In this document: piece by piece, positions 9,840 through 23,395 of the stretch
Layout: each line of letters opens with the position of its first letter
Numbering within the stretch: position 1 is the first letter of the stretch
Assembly (NCBI RefSeq): GCF_021869535.1
Contig: NW_026262712.1
Span: forward strand, 48,156,884 to 48,220,883
Direction of reading: 5' to 3'
DNA: 64,000 nucleotides
Origin: Mytilus californianus
Lineage: Eukaryota > Mollusca > Bivalvia > Mytilida > Mytilidae
Made by a program: the position numbers and the translations under genes
Notes under the pieces: model-generated
Told to the model about the DNA's origin: nothing
Seen by the model: only the letters and a program-made list of their open reading frames with translations
Databases searched by the model: none

Positions 9840-12560
9840 CTAGGACCTGTGATGAAATATATGTCAAACGTTTGCATCAGAAATATCTCGAACAAATTTG
9901 CCAATCGGCATTGCTCAGACATTTTTTTGAAGTTGGAAAATAAAGTCAAGTCAAAATCGTTTGTCCTATTGCTACATCTGCTTTTCTCATCGAAGTTCAA
10001 TTAAATGTTCATCAATGATCATACCATCAATATGTCAGTCACGGTAAGTGTAAGTGACATGGACAAACTCAGCATACAGTAAGAGACATTGGCTTCTGTG
10101 CTTATCTAATAGTAATTGAAATAACATTTGTAACATTTAAGATCTTTAAACTAGGCTTCCAAAACTTCAAAATTTCTACCTGGTAAGATGATTTTTATAA
10201 ACAATATTCTTAACAATACAGTAAACCAATCATCAGTTTTTGAACTAAATGATATTGAAAATTATCTACTCCCCGGGATCTTATGTTAAAAAATCTGATG
10301 TTTCTGTATAACGTTTCATTTTTGACCGGGTTGGACTTAGTCCAAAATTGCTTATAGTATGGTGATATCAAACATGCGGGCTGGGGAACTGAAGAGGTTG
10401 GGCAAAAAAAAGTGCGAACCTAATTAGGGTGATCAACTCCTCCTAGAGTTTTATAACCCAAATCCCTAAGTCATCACAGAAAGATTGTGCTTATGTTGAG
10501 ATTTGCACCTGCAATTGAATTATTGTCTTGGGGAATTTCTTTCATTTTTTTTTCTTGACTTGGGTACTTGTCTATTTTCCAGCAAAATTTACAACCCTCG
10601 TGGAAGTGCAACTTTCTACATTGATAAGTCACTAATATTGCAACACAGTCATTTGAAATTTTTCTTGTTAATAAAGTGATTTATGGAAATGTAATATGAA
10701 AATAGAATATCTTCATACTAGAACATTCTTTAAAACAACGCTGACATAACGTAAGGAATATATATATTCATCTTTTATTATGAATTTGTTTACACGAAAA
10801 AACAATGTTCAGTTTTGTTTTATCAATTGTAGTCCATCTTTTTTTAAAGAAATCCACATTGCATAAAAAAGAAGATTGAACAAAAACAAAACTTTACACT
10901 AAACGAGATAATAATTTGAAAATTAACCTTCAGTCTGAATATATTTGGAATTTGGTCACAAGTTCGTATTTTAATGTGTCAGCGACAAATTAAGATCTCG
11001 AAAACAAGTTTATTTGCGTTAAATGTCCTTACATCAGTTCGACAAAACACCGTTGGTTATGACTTTTATATCAATATTGATACTTCTGTTATATAAGATA
11101 GAAACCGCGACTGTTTAATCCTTAGGAATTTCGTAAATAAGTATTTAGAATCTTCCGTTATATGCTAAGTTGCATGATTTTTAAATCATTTGTTCGCTTG
11201 TCTATTAACTTTTCGCTGAGTATGACAATAATTACCCAAGCCTTGTATTCAGAATTTGTTGCAATTTAAAACCAAACGTCTAGCAATGATAGTAAGGTCT
11301 GATTAACGGTGTTTTTTTCATAATGATTTCGTTTATTCTATTTGATTTGAAATATTTCTACAATTGGAAATCTTTTTGGTGCATGTGATTGGTTTAGGTC
11401 GTTTTAATAACGTTTACCTTTTTATTCATTTTATTTGTTTTTATTGTGTTGCTCGTTTTGTAATGACCCATAGAACAATTGAATTAATTATAGCCGTATT
11501 GTATGTTTTTTTTTTTTATTTTTTTTTATTTTGGTTCATTGATATGTTTAGGCGTTTAGTGTGACGTCCAATTTACTCTGAACTAGTATAAGTGTATACA
11601 TTTTTGTATAGGGGCTAGCTAAAGCCCGCCTCCGGGTTCGAGATTTTATCGCTGTGTTGAAGACCCATTGGTGGCCTTGAACAGTTTTCTGCTCTTTGGT
11701 CGGGTTGTTGTCTCTTTGACACATTCCTCGTTTCCATTCTCAATTTTATAGCTCTTGGCGAACACTTTTAATAGTTGTATGATGATACCTCTATACATAT
11801 ATTAATGCTCATACATTAAAATTATATCGATAATACAAGCTCAAATAGATATGAAAAAAAATATATTGGACATGCGTCTATGAGAAAGCCCTCTAGCGAC
11901 GGATACACGGAGAACCAACCGACAATGAATATGTTTACACTTTTTGTTATCTACTATTAAAAGGGGGCTTATTAAGATTGACTCCAATGAGGAGCCGTAT
12001 TTGTATAGTTGTGTATTTAGTTAATCTTCAAAACTTTTAGGTACTGTCAAGATAACGAAAAAAAAAAGCACTCTATCGTCGATTTTTTTTATATAATCTT
12101 AGTCCGATGAATTAAACTTACTTATTTATTACATTTTAAAAAAACAACAACACAATATTGTGAAATATAGTTTAAATGTTTAGGTTACAGATTACACTTA
12201 GTGAAGGGTCTTCGATGGAAATGCATTTAAATTGAAAGTTAGTGAAATGAAAAGAAATACGAAGAGATTGACGTTACAAATTTCCTTGATAAATGATTCT
12301 TGAAATCAATTTCATAAAGAACACATTTTGTAACGAAACTTTATCGTTATCAGCAGCATCGTTTTACTTTTGTTGTACACGATTTATGCTCATTTTTATT
12401 TCTAAAGAGATGTTAAAATAGAATTAAAATTTATATTGATTTAGTTAGATCATAATAAACAGATTGGCGATAAGATAGGTAACTAAAATAACATTCATCA
12501 GACATACACATCTTTTGATGTTATATCACAAAGCACAAATGAGATTGAAGAAATGTAGAA
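9840..12560 (+). repeat. Segmental-duplication module X, copy 1
   Basis: Collinear with 23866-26930. Landmarks: AACGTTTGCATCA, ATATCTCGAACAAAT, GTAAGTGTAAGTGACATGGA, AGACATTGGCTTCTGTG, AAACTTCAAAATTTCTACC, TGCGAACCTAATTAG, AGGTCGTTTTAATAACGTTT and TATATCACAAAGCACAAA. Non-coding. It is interrupted by extra DNA, about 11430-12055, that copy 2 lacks. Confidence 0.75.
11430..12055 (+). mobile_element. Insertion in module X copy 1, containing D3 fragment
   Basis: Copy 2 reads straight from the ACGTTTACCTTTCTTATGTA block into AAAGCACTCTATTGTCGAT (25490-25545). Copy 1 has about 600 bp between the equivalent blocks, including D3 (TGACACATTCCTCGTTTCC, 11560-11745). Exact ends not resolved. Confidence 0.55.
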
Positions 12561-12840
12561 GTTTATATAGTGCAACCCTTACAAAATACTGCCAATGACC
12601 ATAAATTAACCGAATATTGTATTCACGCCTGCTAATCCTGTCAGTTTTCTATCAGTGAGAAAAGGAGGGGGCAATCACTAAATTAGATTGCGTCTGTTAA
12701 TTTCGAAGTTTGGTCGCTTGCGCATTAAATTTGCGCATTGTTAAACCAAAAAACTGATAGCCTATTATTTGACAGAAAATGAAACAGCAAAAAATGCAAG
12801 TATGCTTATACTAATAACCGAGTTTTTGCTAAATCTTAGA
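12561..12840. other. Non-coding spacer between X1 and Y1
   Basis: No ORF or recognised repeat. It contains TTGCGCATTAAATTTGCGCA, a small inverted repeat near 12718-12738. Confidence 0.4.
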
Positions 12841-15130
12841 TTATATTGTGGAAGGCCATCGGATCAAATATAATTGTTATACATCATTCTCTTGAAAATA
12901 GGTGTCTTAATTGCAATCTACTCGGAATCTTTATAGTTTCTTGTATTATATTTATATCAAGGAATTCAGTTCATGCATTTAATTTCCAAATGTACAGCAG
13001 ACAAGGAGTATCAGATTATAATATTAAGCATTCCTTTGAGTCAGCGATTATTTACTTACAGTTATAAATCTATATCGTCAACCAGAAATGCTTTAGTAAA
13101 TTCGACAGTAACTATCGTATTTTTAGGCAAATGTTTATTTTTTTTTTTTTTTTTTTTTTTTTTGTAAAAAAACTTTTTGTATTAATATTTATTTTGAATA
13201 TATGCCAAACAAGATATGCAAAAATTAATCTGTCAATTGCGTCAAAATTATTCATTATCGTGAAGTACTTGTGATATGAAATAATGAAAATTATTAAGGA
13301 AGTTTAAAGCGGGTTTAATCAACATTGTACATAAACATTTAAATATAGCTATACTTGCATTTTATAGATTGTAATGTAAGACGATCTGGAGTTTAATTAT
13401 GTAATGCATGCCGAATGTACACAACATAAAGACAGAGAGAAGATGCCAAAAGGATGGGGAGGGGGCATTTAAACATTCCAATAAGAACAAAAAATACAAT
13501 GTACCATACAAAAAATAATAACACGAAAAGGACAAAAACAATAATAGAACAAACTGTTCAACCAATTTAGATATTTGACTAATAACAAAAAATGCAAAAC
13601 GAAAAATAAAACCTGACAACTAGACAAACAAAACAAACAACAAATAAAAAAAACAAGGGTTATCTTTCACAAAAAATCAAATGAATGAGTGTCTGATAAC
13701 AGAGGGGGCGTATTTGTTGCAATTGAGAACACATATGCATTTTAATTATGAGCAAATAAATCCGATTGCTTTCTCCGTTAAAACACATTCTTCGGTATGA
13801 TCAATAGTTTTTTTATAGCTTTTTTTTTCTATTTTTTTATATTAACTAAATAAATGGATACCTTGAAATATTATTACTCTGTATATCCTATTCATTCCAT
13901 GAATAGGATAGCTACTCATCTCTTTTTACCTTGGTTTTGTCCCTTTCTTACAATTGATTCAGAATTAAGTTTTAACAGCAATCCATCAATTAGTTCCTTT
14001 AAAAAAAGATATGGTTTGGATCTATTAAAAAATTAGTTTTTATTCAAATACTGGGAGAGATTTTATTATAGATAAATAATTGGTGCCATACACTTTTGAA
14101 AACATAAGTTCATTTTAAGACTATTAATATCGGGTTCAAACAGGTTTATTACATTGACGTCTGACGAAAAGATTATTATTGAGCAGCAATATTGAACCAA
14201 CAGCTCTTGCAATGTACCTAGCTTCTTTAGCATCTTAACCCTGCATTATAAGTATGTGCCTTCTGTTATTTTCCTTTCCAAGTGTTGGTCTATTTGTACA
14301 CATTGTTTAGAAAGGCAAAATGAGTATGTTAATGTGGACGTGAGAGAGGTATAACACGACTACCTAACGTACCTGCACTAACTGTTGTTGTTTTTTGTTT
14401 TTTGTTTTTTTTGCTATTTGACATTTTTTCTACGTCTGCATTGGTTGTTCGAGGTTGGTGTAATATGTTGAACTGTCCAATATGTATTTGTATTTCTCTC
14501 ACCATATATATATGTACTCTGTTATCCATTTTTAAAAACAAAATGGACATACAAGACACCATTAGCAATACACACGACATGTTTTTCGAGAACAACCATT
14601 GGAATACATGTTTGAAATCACATCATTATATGATTGGCTAATGCGCATTTAATATTTTCTTTGATTCCTTGATAAAAAGGCGGAAGATACAAAGGGAACA
14701 TCCAAACCTCGTATGTCGGAATAAAACTAACAAAAAATAGAAAGACAAAGAAAAGACCAACAAGTCTGCAACAACGAAACTAAGAACTGATCAACATAAA
14801 CATAACAAAGAGGCGGGGGTTTGGAACTTAGGTGCTCTAAAAGGGTAAGCAGATTCTACTCCACGAGTCGTATCCGTCATGTCGTTCATGGTAAGGTTTG
14901 CAGATAGGTCATTTTTAGAGCTTAATATTTGAAATTAAGATGTGTACACAGAATAATCATGATAATGTTAGACATTTGTTCCTAATAATAATGTTATTGA
15001 TAAATTAGTAATATAGACACAACACAGCTGAAAATTATTAAGTTTTTAAAGTTTTTGTAGTTAATTCTTTTTATTGCAATTATTATTGTTAGTATTATTA
15101 TCATTAACTTTCCGTCGACATTATATTGCA
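12840..15130 (+). repeat. Segmental-duplication module Y, copy 1
   Basis: Matches 20880-23860, 29305-32230 and in part 49750-51180. Landmarks: TTCATGCATTTAATTTCCAA, CAGTTATAAATCTATATCG, CCAAACAAGATATGCAAAAA, ACACATTTAAACATTCC-type block near 13470, AGACTATTAATATCGG, GAGCAGCAATATT and ACCAACAGCTCT. Contains a T-run of about 24 (13138-13163). Open frames inside are not conserved between copies. Confidence 0.75.
14655..14935 (-). repeat. Dispersed repeat D5 copy in Y1
   Basis: Shares GGTAAGCAGATTCT.CTCCAC and GTATCCGTCATGT with 23130-23395, 31550-31760, 36140-36350, 42095-42305, 50990-51180 and 55290-55520. The copy is inherited with the Y module in three cases. Confidence 0.65.
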
Positions 15131-17232
15131 GGTAGGACACACACATTTATTTTTTAAATATTGATATATCCGTGCTGGTTTCGTAAGAGATGTATATTGT
15201 GGTCTTGAAGCAAGGAATGAATATTACGATTGAACATTCATCTGACAAAAGATACCGTGAGAGTAATTTAACTGAGTGTATATACTAGTATTATAACGTT
15301 TTTTGTCTCTTTTCTGGTTCTGACAATTTGATGTTGAATATAGAGGCCGTAACACTTAGCATAGTTATAATACGGCAAGACAAAAATATCTAAATAAAGT
15401 AGCGTAGTTATGCCTCAAACGTAAAAATAATAAAAATAATTTCATACTTATCTCAAAATAATTAAATCGCAATATAACCAGGGGTACTCCCTCTTTCAAC
15501 AGACATAAATTTCTTTTCTTTCTTTTTTTTTTTATTAAGAATGTAATCCACAAAACAAGGACATCTGATTACATATAACAATTCCCTGATCGATTTTGAG
15601 GAACGATGGTGTGATTTAACGTGATAAAGCATAAAAAATTACCCAGCACCTTGATATCTATGCTTCTCTTTATTTCAATTATAGAACAGGTGTTTTCAAA
15701 TATTTATACAGCGCCGTATTTCCAAAGTTTGGCTTTGTGTGTTTTTGAATACGACTTATGTACCTTCACGTAAATGAACAGTTTATATTCTAACAATCGT
15801 TCATACATTGCAAAAGATTTCCACACGAAGGTATAAGATGCTAAAGTGTTCTAGGACAAATGATATCATTTACTTGACGTTATGAAACACTTCGGGTTCA
15901 GTAAGACTATATACGAGTGGCAGAAATGCAGACAGTACACTGGTTCAACAAAATATATGGTTAGTATCTTCTTTTGAAATAAACACACTCGTGCATATTC
16001 CATTCATATCCTGTCAAGATCAGTACTAGGATGGAACTAGCTGTTGCAATAAGTTCTTTGGTAGAACAGTTCTTAATAACGTTAAATAGAAGTGAGTAAT
16101 GGGCAGTTAGCTAGATTTTCTGTAAGCTACATTTTGAATTAAAAACAAATAGCCAAAAACCGTTACAATCTAGTTTTAAGTTCAAGTTCTGTTATTTGTC
16201 TTTTTTTATACTAAATTTGTAATCAAAACTATTTTTGGTATATAATAATTTGTAAGCTGTTAAAAATACTTTGTCTATTTGAAAAAGAATACAATTGATA
16301 TTTTCTTTTTAAAGAAATACAATTTCACAGGTCGATGAGCACTTTTGGGGTATAAAATATGGATTATACAGTAACCTAATAATTTTCTCGGGGTGTGTGT
16401 TTATAGCCGAGTATAACTGATATTAACTGATATTTTAACGGTCAGCCGGTTCTGGAACTGTATTTTACCCGTCTTCTTAGCGAAGTTTATCTTATTTTAA
16501 TTGATACATTTCCTGTCTTTTTTATTTACGTATTATGTTTATTGAAGCTATTGAGACACTTTAATTCAATTAAGATTAGCATTTTGTCACAATGGCATTA
16601 TTAAACATCGGAACTAATTTACAAATTAATATTCACCACATTTCCATGTAAGCGTTCAAGTACACGTTTTATTTTCAAATATTGAAGGAAATTAGATATG
16701 TTTGTATTTGTTCCGTTGTTCTTCCAGTTTGGGTAACTAGAATGATATATTCGCTATTACATGTAAATAGCAAGTGTATGTGTTCTGGCATACAAATGTT
16801 TTTGTTAACGTATTTCGTAATTGAATTGCTCCAGTGCATGGTCATTGACTGACAAAAATGACTTTCCTGAATCTTAGATAAACGTCTACGGCAAAATTAG
16901 ATTTGATATTATATTTCTTTTGTCTACAAGATTAAGGTATATAGCCAAGTAAAACAACGTTTTAGGTCATTTGACATATACCAGTTTGATAGTAGTGTTT
17001 GCACTTCTCAGTGTTACAATATCAGAATATAGAACAATATCCTGCTCTGAAGTAGTATTTGCGAATATGTGTCATACAAATTGATATCAATGCTTTTGTA
17101 TACTTTGAAAAGGACAATGACTGATATATTTTTTACAAGCTCCAAGAAAGACTTATCAAATCAAACAAAGGAATGATCATTCCAATTGTTAGGACTATAT
17201 ACATATGACAATTTTCTAAATACAATTAAAAA

Positions 17233-17690
17233 TAAAGGCAACCGTAGTATACCGCTGTTCAATAGTCATAAATCGATTTAATTGAAACAATTCCGGGACA
17301 TAAACCAAAACCGAGGAAAACACATCAACTATAAGAGGAAAACAACGAAACAACATAAACACTGAACTGCTACAAAAACAAACGCCAACATACATAGAAA
17401 CGGACTATTTGATAACAACTGCCATATTCCTGACTTGGTGCAGGACATTTTAAGAAAAAATGGTGGGTTAAACCTGGTTTTATGGCTAGCCAAACCTCCC
17501 GCTTATACGGTAATAATAAAAATACCGCTAAAATGACAACATAACGTGACAGGAATACATTACAACTAAACGCAAGAACACTCAGGACAGAGACATACGT
17601 TAATAAATAACATAATAGTACATTACAACATGTAAACCACAAAAAAAACAACGGCCGCCTCTCATTTACGCCACAATAGAATTATGAACT
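17233..17690 (-). mobile_element. Dispersed repeat D4 insertion in Z copy A
   Basis: A near-full D4 copy: CAACCGTAGTATACCGCTGT, AAACCAAAACCGAGG, AACACATCAACTATAAGAGG, CCATATTCCTGACTTGGTGC, AACCTGGTTTTATGG. It is absent at the equivalent place of the other Z copies (compare 54430-54520 and 35680-35750), so it arrived after duplication. An internal 93-codon minus frame is a by-product. Confidence 0.65.
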
Positions 17691-19121
17691 GTACGTCACA
17701 CGTATGTATCAACTCCACAAAAAGTGACGTCACAGGTAAATTTCTAAAAATAGAATATAAAATTGGGATTAAGTTTGTAATGGTGTTAATTTCTAACCAT
17801 TACAATAATATTAATATAGAATTGTGTTAGTAATGGTGTAATTATTTGTATTTTCTAACCATTACCTGGAAAAGACAAATAATAGAATGAAACACTGTGT
17901 AAGTTGACAACGACTTATCAACAAAACCAGGGCTGATATCGAGTGATCTAAAATGGCAAGCTGATTCTGGTCTACGTGTGGAACCTATCGTTGGCATGTA
18001 CAAATTCGTGGACAAATCCCACATGGTGATGTTACAAAAAAGGAAAAGAGAACATGATTGTGGCTACGACATTTGGACCATACCTCTGATCATCTGTTTC
18101 ACAGAGATATAATAACGGTTAACCAAATCATGATTGCATCTATATTACTTTTGAATGGATGACTTCCGGTAGCTTCCTTGAAATCAACAACCCTCAATGA
18201 AGGAAATCATGATAGGAAACGCATGCTCAGGAATATCATGTTAGCTTAAAGATATATACTCCCTATACAAACTCTGCTGGAATGTTGCTATATGAAATGG
18301 AATGGAAAGTTCTCAAAGTAAAAGCTGAAATCATTCCATTTGTGGCACATTTCAATTCTCAACTGACCCTCAATGTCAATTTTTATTTGTAAGTCATGTT
18401 ATATAGCAGAATTAACTGTATATGTGATATCCAATATTTCTAGATTAATAGAATCGATGCGTTCAACAGAGTCACTAAACTTTTCATCACAAGTCTTCGA
18501 CACATGATGGGCACACAATCAATTAAGCCAAGGTTGCAAAGTTGAACTCAAATGATTATGATTGTTCTGTACATGATGGTTTTTGCATTTTGTGTATTTG
18601 CCTTCTAGTGTTTGGGTCAAGGACATACCCTTGGAAGGAGTATCAAAACCAATATAAACGTGTCACGACCAACGAAATATATTATACACATTCATAGAAT
18701 TGTACAACGGCATTTATTTATCATAGCGGGGTTAGCGCGAGACTACAACTTTCATCAGTACTCGTGTAAAATGGTCGATACAATTGTCATCACGGGACTA
18801 AACCTACAGATCTTCGTCTTTGCCATGTAATGTAGTAAAATAACAGCACAATGGTAAACGTACAATTACAGAAAGCACAAATGACCTCAAAATCTGTAAA
18901 CTGGAGCAGCAAGTATCTAACTGTTAACCTGATTTTTTTTTTCGGGTATTGTGTTTTAATAGTTTCGTGTTTTCTGTGAATAATTTTACGTTTCAATGCC
19001 TTAGTGTTTTGTGTAGAGTTTTGCTTGTTACTATTTCATTATCGCAATTAAAAAAGAGTTAAATGAATGTAGTTTATTTTATAGTTTATATTTAGTAATT
19101 GTCGACTTTAGCTTTTGTTAC

Positions 19122-19187
19122 ATGGCTTCTCCAAGTATTGATAATACTGAGGGCGTTGATCAAATTGTTAAACAATATGACCTATAA
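19122..19187 (+). CDS. Very small ORF conserved between module copies (21 codons)
   Basis: ATG with A at -3 and G at +4, reading MASPSIDNTEGVDQIVKQYD-L then stop. The paralogous 59987-60052 has an ATG and stop at the same places with conservative changes (MASPIIHNTEGV...), and 45475 begins MVSPINNDSEGE before a deletion changes its tail. It could be a short first exon or simply slowly diverging non-coding DNA. No family recognised. Confidence 0.25.
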   Translation: MASPSIDNTEGVDQIVKQYDL

Positions 19188-19460
19188 TTCCTCACTTTCT
19201 TGTCCTGTGGTCGTGTCATGGATAGTTGTCTTATTGGAAATTATACCACATCTCCTGGTTTGAATATAGTGTAGAAGCCAAATACACAATACGTGAAGGG
19301 TTACTAGATAAGAAGACTTGATGTGAACAAATTCATTTAAGATAAGCATCAATTCCTTTTTAACCTTAATAACATAAATATGTGATTTTGTACCAGATAC
19401 AAGCTAAGACTTGTGTACTGTTTCTGATGTTCTTTTGTGTTTTTTTTTTTAATATATAAT

Positions 19461-19900
19461 TTTGAAAAGAACAACACACTGTTATGAGAAAAAAAAAACG
19501 CTGTATTTGTTGTCAATAAAATACATCACATCCTTCACATCAATTTTTAAATCGGTATAAAAAATTTCGTTGAGGAAATTTAAGAGCAACCAGCTAATGT
19601 GGTCTAATTAACAGTTAAACAATTCCTCTGACTTACCACTAATACAATTTAATATTTACTAACATCTAGTTGGTGATGTGTTTGCTTTAAATGTATCAAA
19701 CGGACTTACAATAAATCTTAAATAAACGAAAAGTATATCAGTTACGCACGGGAAATTCTACTTACAAACTTATTACGGGAGAGAGGATTTTTCCTTCTTT
19801 TACTTTTTTGGAGGGTGATTTAAATTGGAAATTTTCAAAATCATGTCCAGCTTCTCCCGATTCGGTACTTTAGTTAAAGACAACAGATTTATATTTTGTT
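19461..19900. other. Non-coding, nothing recognised
   Basis: AT-rich with A and T homopolymers; no ORF. Confidence 0.45.
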
Positions 19901-19904
19901 TTTG

Positions 19905-20880
19905 TAATTTGATTATGTCTATGAAAACCTTTTTACATGTGGGATATCACATACAATTTTCACGTTGATGGTATTCATAGATCTTGTTAATATATATAAA
20001 CGGACCATATTATAATTGTTGATTCTTTTGATTAATTGACGCTTGAATGTTATCACTTTAACACTGTAGTGAGATCATTGAATATTGTTTGTAATGTTGC
20101 TGCCATTGATTTGGTTTTGATGAAATAGAATAAAACCAAACGTGTATTGGTGTGCAGGTATAAAGGCTGGTGGTCCTTGGTTTTGCCGATACTAATATTC
20201 TTACAATATACAGTGTCATGATTTTCTTAATCTGTTAAAGTTGTCTTTTTCTTAAACAATCGGATTTGTACTGACTGATATTTAAATCTCAAAAAACATG
20301 GTTTATATGTTAAAATTAGTCTTTGAACTTGCTTTCAGTAGTTTTGTGTTGCTTAAAATAAGTAGTGTATGCCATTTGCGTGTTTTAGTAACGGCTGCGT
20401 TTTTTACTTTAGCTGATGAATAAAGCCTTCTCTTACCAAAATTTACAATTTATTCTTATGTTGTTCAGTTACAACAGTGTCACGTTGTATATTGAGTGCG
20501 CATAACATGAGTAAGACCGCCTCATTCTTTGTTTGTCCGTCAAACGTAAGGAGCTTTTTAATTTATTGGTAAGCGTTGGTTTCTGTCTGACACACATTTT
20601 TCGTTTATTGCTATTAGTAAAATGAAGATCGTTGGTTTTATTTTTTATTTGTTTTTTTACATTTTGTCTTGCCGGGGCCTTTTATAAATTTCTAGCTATA
20701 ACACCAGGTTTAATCCACCATTTTCTACACAAGAAAATGCCTGTACCAAGTCAGGAATAAGACAGTTGTTTTCCATTCGTTTGATGTGTTTGAGCTTTTA
20801 TTTTGCCATTTGATTAGGAACATTCCATTTTTGATTTTCCTTTGAGTTATTTACTTTTTTCTATACTGTAAACGTTTTAC
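19905..20880 (+). repeat. Segmental-duplication module W, copy 1 (contains D2 and D4 fragments)
   Basis: Paralogous to 28480-29305: GCTGCCATTGATT.GGTTTTGA, TGTATTGGTGTGCAGGTAT, CTTAAACAATCGGATTTGTA and AATAAAGCCTTCTC. The D2 part is about 20275-20640. A D4 fragment is at 20650-20850 (AGGTTTAATCCACC, GTACCAAGTCAGGAATA). Confidence 0.7.
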
Positions 20881-22036
20881 CTACTGTTGAATGCCATATG
20901 ATCACATATAGTTGTTTACATCATTCTCTGGAAGAACATTGTCTTATTTCCAATCAAATCGGAACCCCTTTTAGTTATTATATTTATATCGAGACGTTTA
21001 TTTCATGCATTTAATATACAAATGAACTGCAGACAAAGAGTGGCATGTTTCTATATTAATATATCACTCGAGCCAGTGATAATTTACTAACAGTCATAAA
21101 TCTATATCCTCAACTGGAATTGCTTCAGTCAACACAACAGAAATTGTAATATCTATTTTGCGGTACTGTTTAAAAAAAACCCAATTATTTGTATTAATAT
21201 TCAGTTTGGATATGCCAAACAAGATATGCAAAAAATCATTTGTCAAATATGTTAGAATTATTTATTATTGCAAGGTTTCTTATATGAAACAACGAAATGA
21301 TAAGAAGTTACAAGCGGTTATAATCAAACGTTGCAAAATACACACTTAAATATCGTAGCTATCCTTGCATTTTCCATGATAATGTCAGCCGATCTAAAAA
21401 TAAATTATGCATTGCAAGCGAAATGTATAAAACATGTAGGGAAAGAAGATACCAAGGGAGCGATTAAAAATCAAAAGTCCATTAAAAACAGACAATACAA
21501 TGTAGCATAGCCAAAAATGAAAAAATAATAAATAAAAAAACGAACAGACAAAAAGACACAAAAAAATAAAAAACTACGAAACAAAATTTGCTACCAATTT
21601 TGATATTTGTCTAAAATAGAAGCAAAACAAGGTACAAACAAATGAGTGTCTGATAAAAAATGCGACGTATTTGTTGTTGGGAAAACTATACAAATTGATT
21701 AATACGAAACGAATGCCGAATTATTCTCAGTTGAATTAATTCTTTGATGTGAACAATAGTTGATAAAGCCTTTTTCCGATTTCTTGACATTAATTAAATG
21801 AATGGGGACTTCGAAATATTGTTACTCTGTATATGTGATGCATCCCGTGAACATATGAGCTACTCATCTCTTTTTAACTAGTTTTTATCCCTTTTTTCAA
21901 TCGAATCCATATTAAGCGTTACATTATTTGTAAAGCTATCAATCAATTAACTCTTATAAAACACATTCTTGATTTGGATCTATTAAAAACTTAGTTTTTC
22001 TTCAAATACTTAGAAACATCATGTATTAGATATTTC

Positions 22037-22120
22037 ATAAGAAGTAGTGGATTCGTAAACTATAGTCAACGCGAGACGTAAGTCGCAAGTTGATTATGGA
22101 TTCCGAGTCCACTTCTTATA
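22037..22120. repeat. Long imperfect hairpin in Y2
   Basis: The left arm, about 22037-22070 (ATAAGAAGTAGTGGATTCG...GTCAAC), pairs with the right arm, about 22089-22120 (GTTGATTATGGATTCCGAG...TTCTTAT), around a CpG-bearing loop. The Y3 copy (about 30480-30530) keeps the left arm and loop but has lost most of the right arm. Confidence 0.65.
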
Positions 22121-23129
22121 AATTATCTAGCTTAACCGATTTCGGGTAATACGACTGTCTATTTTACGTTTTGACACTAAATCAAGGGACATACATAGAA
22201 TTAAATTTATATATTTTTTTTTTCATTCTTAAATAGTTGGACATGAATGTATCCACATGGTTCACGTCTATATTTAGGCATCTTACCAGTTTACAAAAGT
22301 TAAATATATTTAATACAGCTGTTAACATGGTTAACGATTGGATCTGCAATAGTTCAGATAGAATATTCAATTTTAGCTGCTTGAAATTTTGTTTAGAAAT
22401 GAGTAAGGCAGTTAATGGCTATTAGTCAACCTACATTAATTATCTGAACGTGAAGAAACAATTTCGATTTAGTCTTCTTGTTTTTTATTAAAACCAGCTC
22501 GCCGATAGCCTCGATCGTATACATGTGCGTATAGTTGGTCACAAAAGTCAAAACGGTAATAATACAGTTTGTCAGTTAAAAATCAATAGTTAAAATATAA
22601 GTTCATTTCGGTTGACAATGGGTTCTTGAAAAATAATCTACTCGTGGAACAATAAGTTAAGTCAGTGAACTGGGTTAAATTGTAAACACATAAAGGGTGC
22701 CGTATACATGGTATGCTTTTGATAATATTAGGTAATTTGTTTTTTCAAGACTATTAATATCGGAATTAAAACAGCTGTATTACATTCAATTTGACGTCTG
22801 AAGAAAGTAGTATTATTGAGCAACAGTATTAAACCAACAGCTCTAATAACTTACCTAGTTCCTAGATATCGAGCACATTTAACCCTGCTGTCATAAGTAT
22901 AAGGGCGTCTGTTAATTTTTTTTTTTCTAAGTTAAAGGACATTCTTTTGGTAGCTTTTTACTGTTACGACAAGTGATCTAGAAAACTAAAAAGGGCATGT
23001 TTGTGTGAACACGAAACTGGTAAAACACGATCACATAACGTAGCTGAACAACCAATGAATCTAACTGCGCCAAATGTTGTTGTATGTATGTATGTAATTG
23101 CGCATTCAATATTCTCCTTACATTTGTTT

Positions 23130-23395
23130 AAATTGAGAAATGAAAAAAAGGAGCGGAACATACTAAGTGGACATTTAAAACACATATGTCAAAATAAAAC
23201 TAACAAAAAAAGAAAAAAGTCCAATATTGCCGCAAAATACTACATAAAAAACTTTAAATGAAACACAGAAAATGGCGGGGGTCGGGATCCTAGGTGCTTC
23301 GAATGAGTGAACAGATTCTGTTCCACGAGTGGTATCCGTCATGTTGTTCGTGTGAATGTTTGAAAATAAGCCATTTTTAGAACCCAATATTTTCA
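23130..23395 (-). repeat. Dispersed repeat D5 copy in Y2
   Basis: GAACAGATTCTGTTCCACGA and GTATCCGTCATGTTGTTCGT on +, paralogous to the D5 copies at 14655 and 31550. Confidence 0.6.

Larger units (their letters stand above)
15290..19460 (+). repeat. Segmental-duplication module Z, copy A
   Basis: Collinear with 33150-39495, 39496-45450 and 51450-60300. Landmarks: ATAATACGGCA, GTTATGAAACACTTCGGGTT, GCAGACAGTA, TATAGCCGAGTATAACTGAT, CAGCCGGTTC, TTTTGTCACAA.GGCATT, TGTGTTCTGGCATAC, ACAAGCTCCAAGAAAGACT and GAGTACTGATGA-type block (minus) near 18755. It lacks the part that holds the SINE and the 34-codon ORF in the other copies. No defensible gene. Confidence 0.75.

Noticed and set aside
13138..13163. 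Poly-T run as a retroposon poly(A) tail on the minus strand
   Set aside because: It lies within module Y. The sister copies have shorter runs at the same place, so it is homopolymer expansion.
18612..18830. Open frame aligned with 36936-37078 (both begin LGQxHTL)
   Set aside because: Two compensating indels keep the frame between A and B, but copy C has a stop and a transposon there, and the B frame ends early. I regard it as chance.
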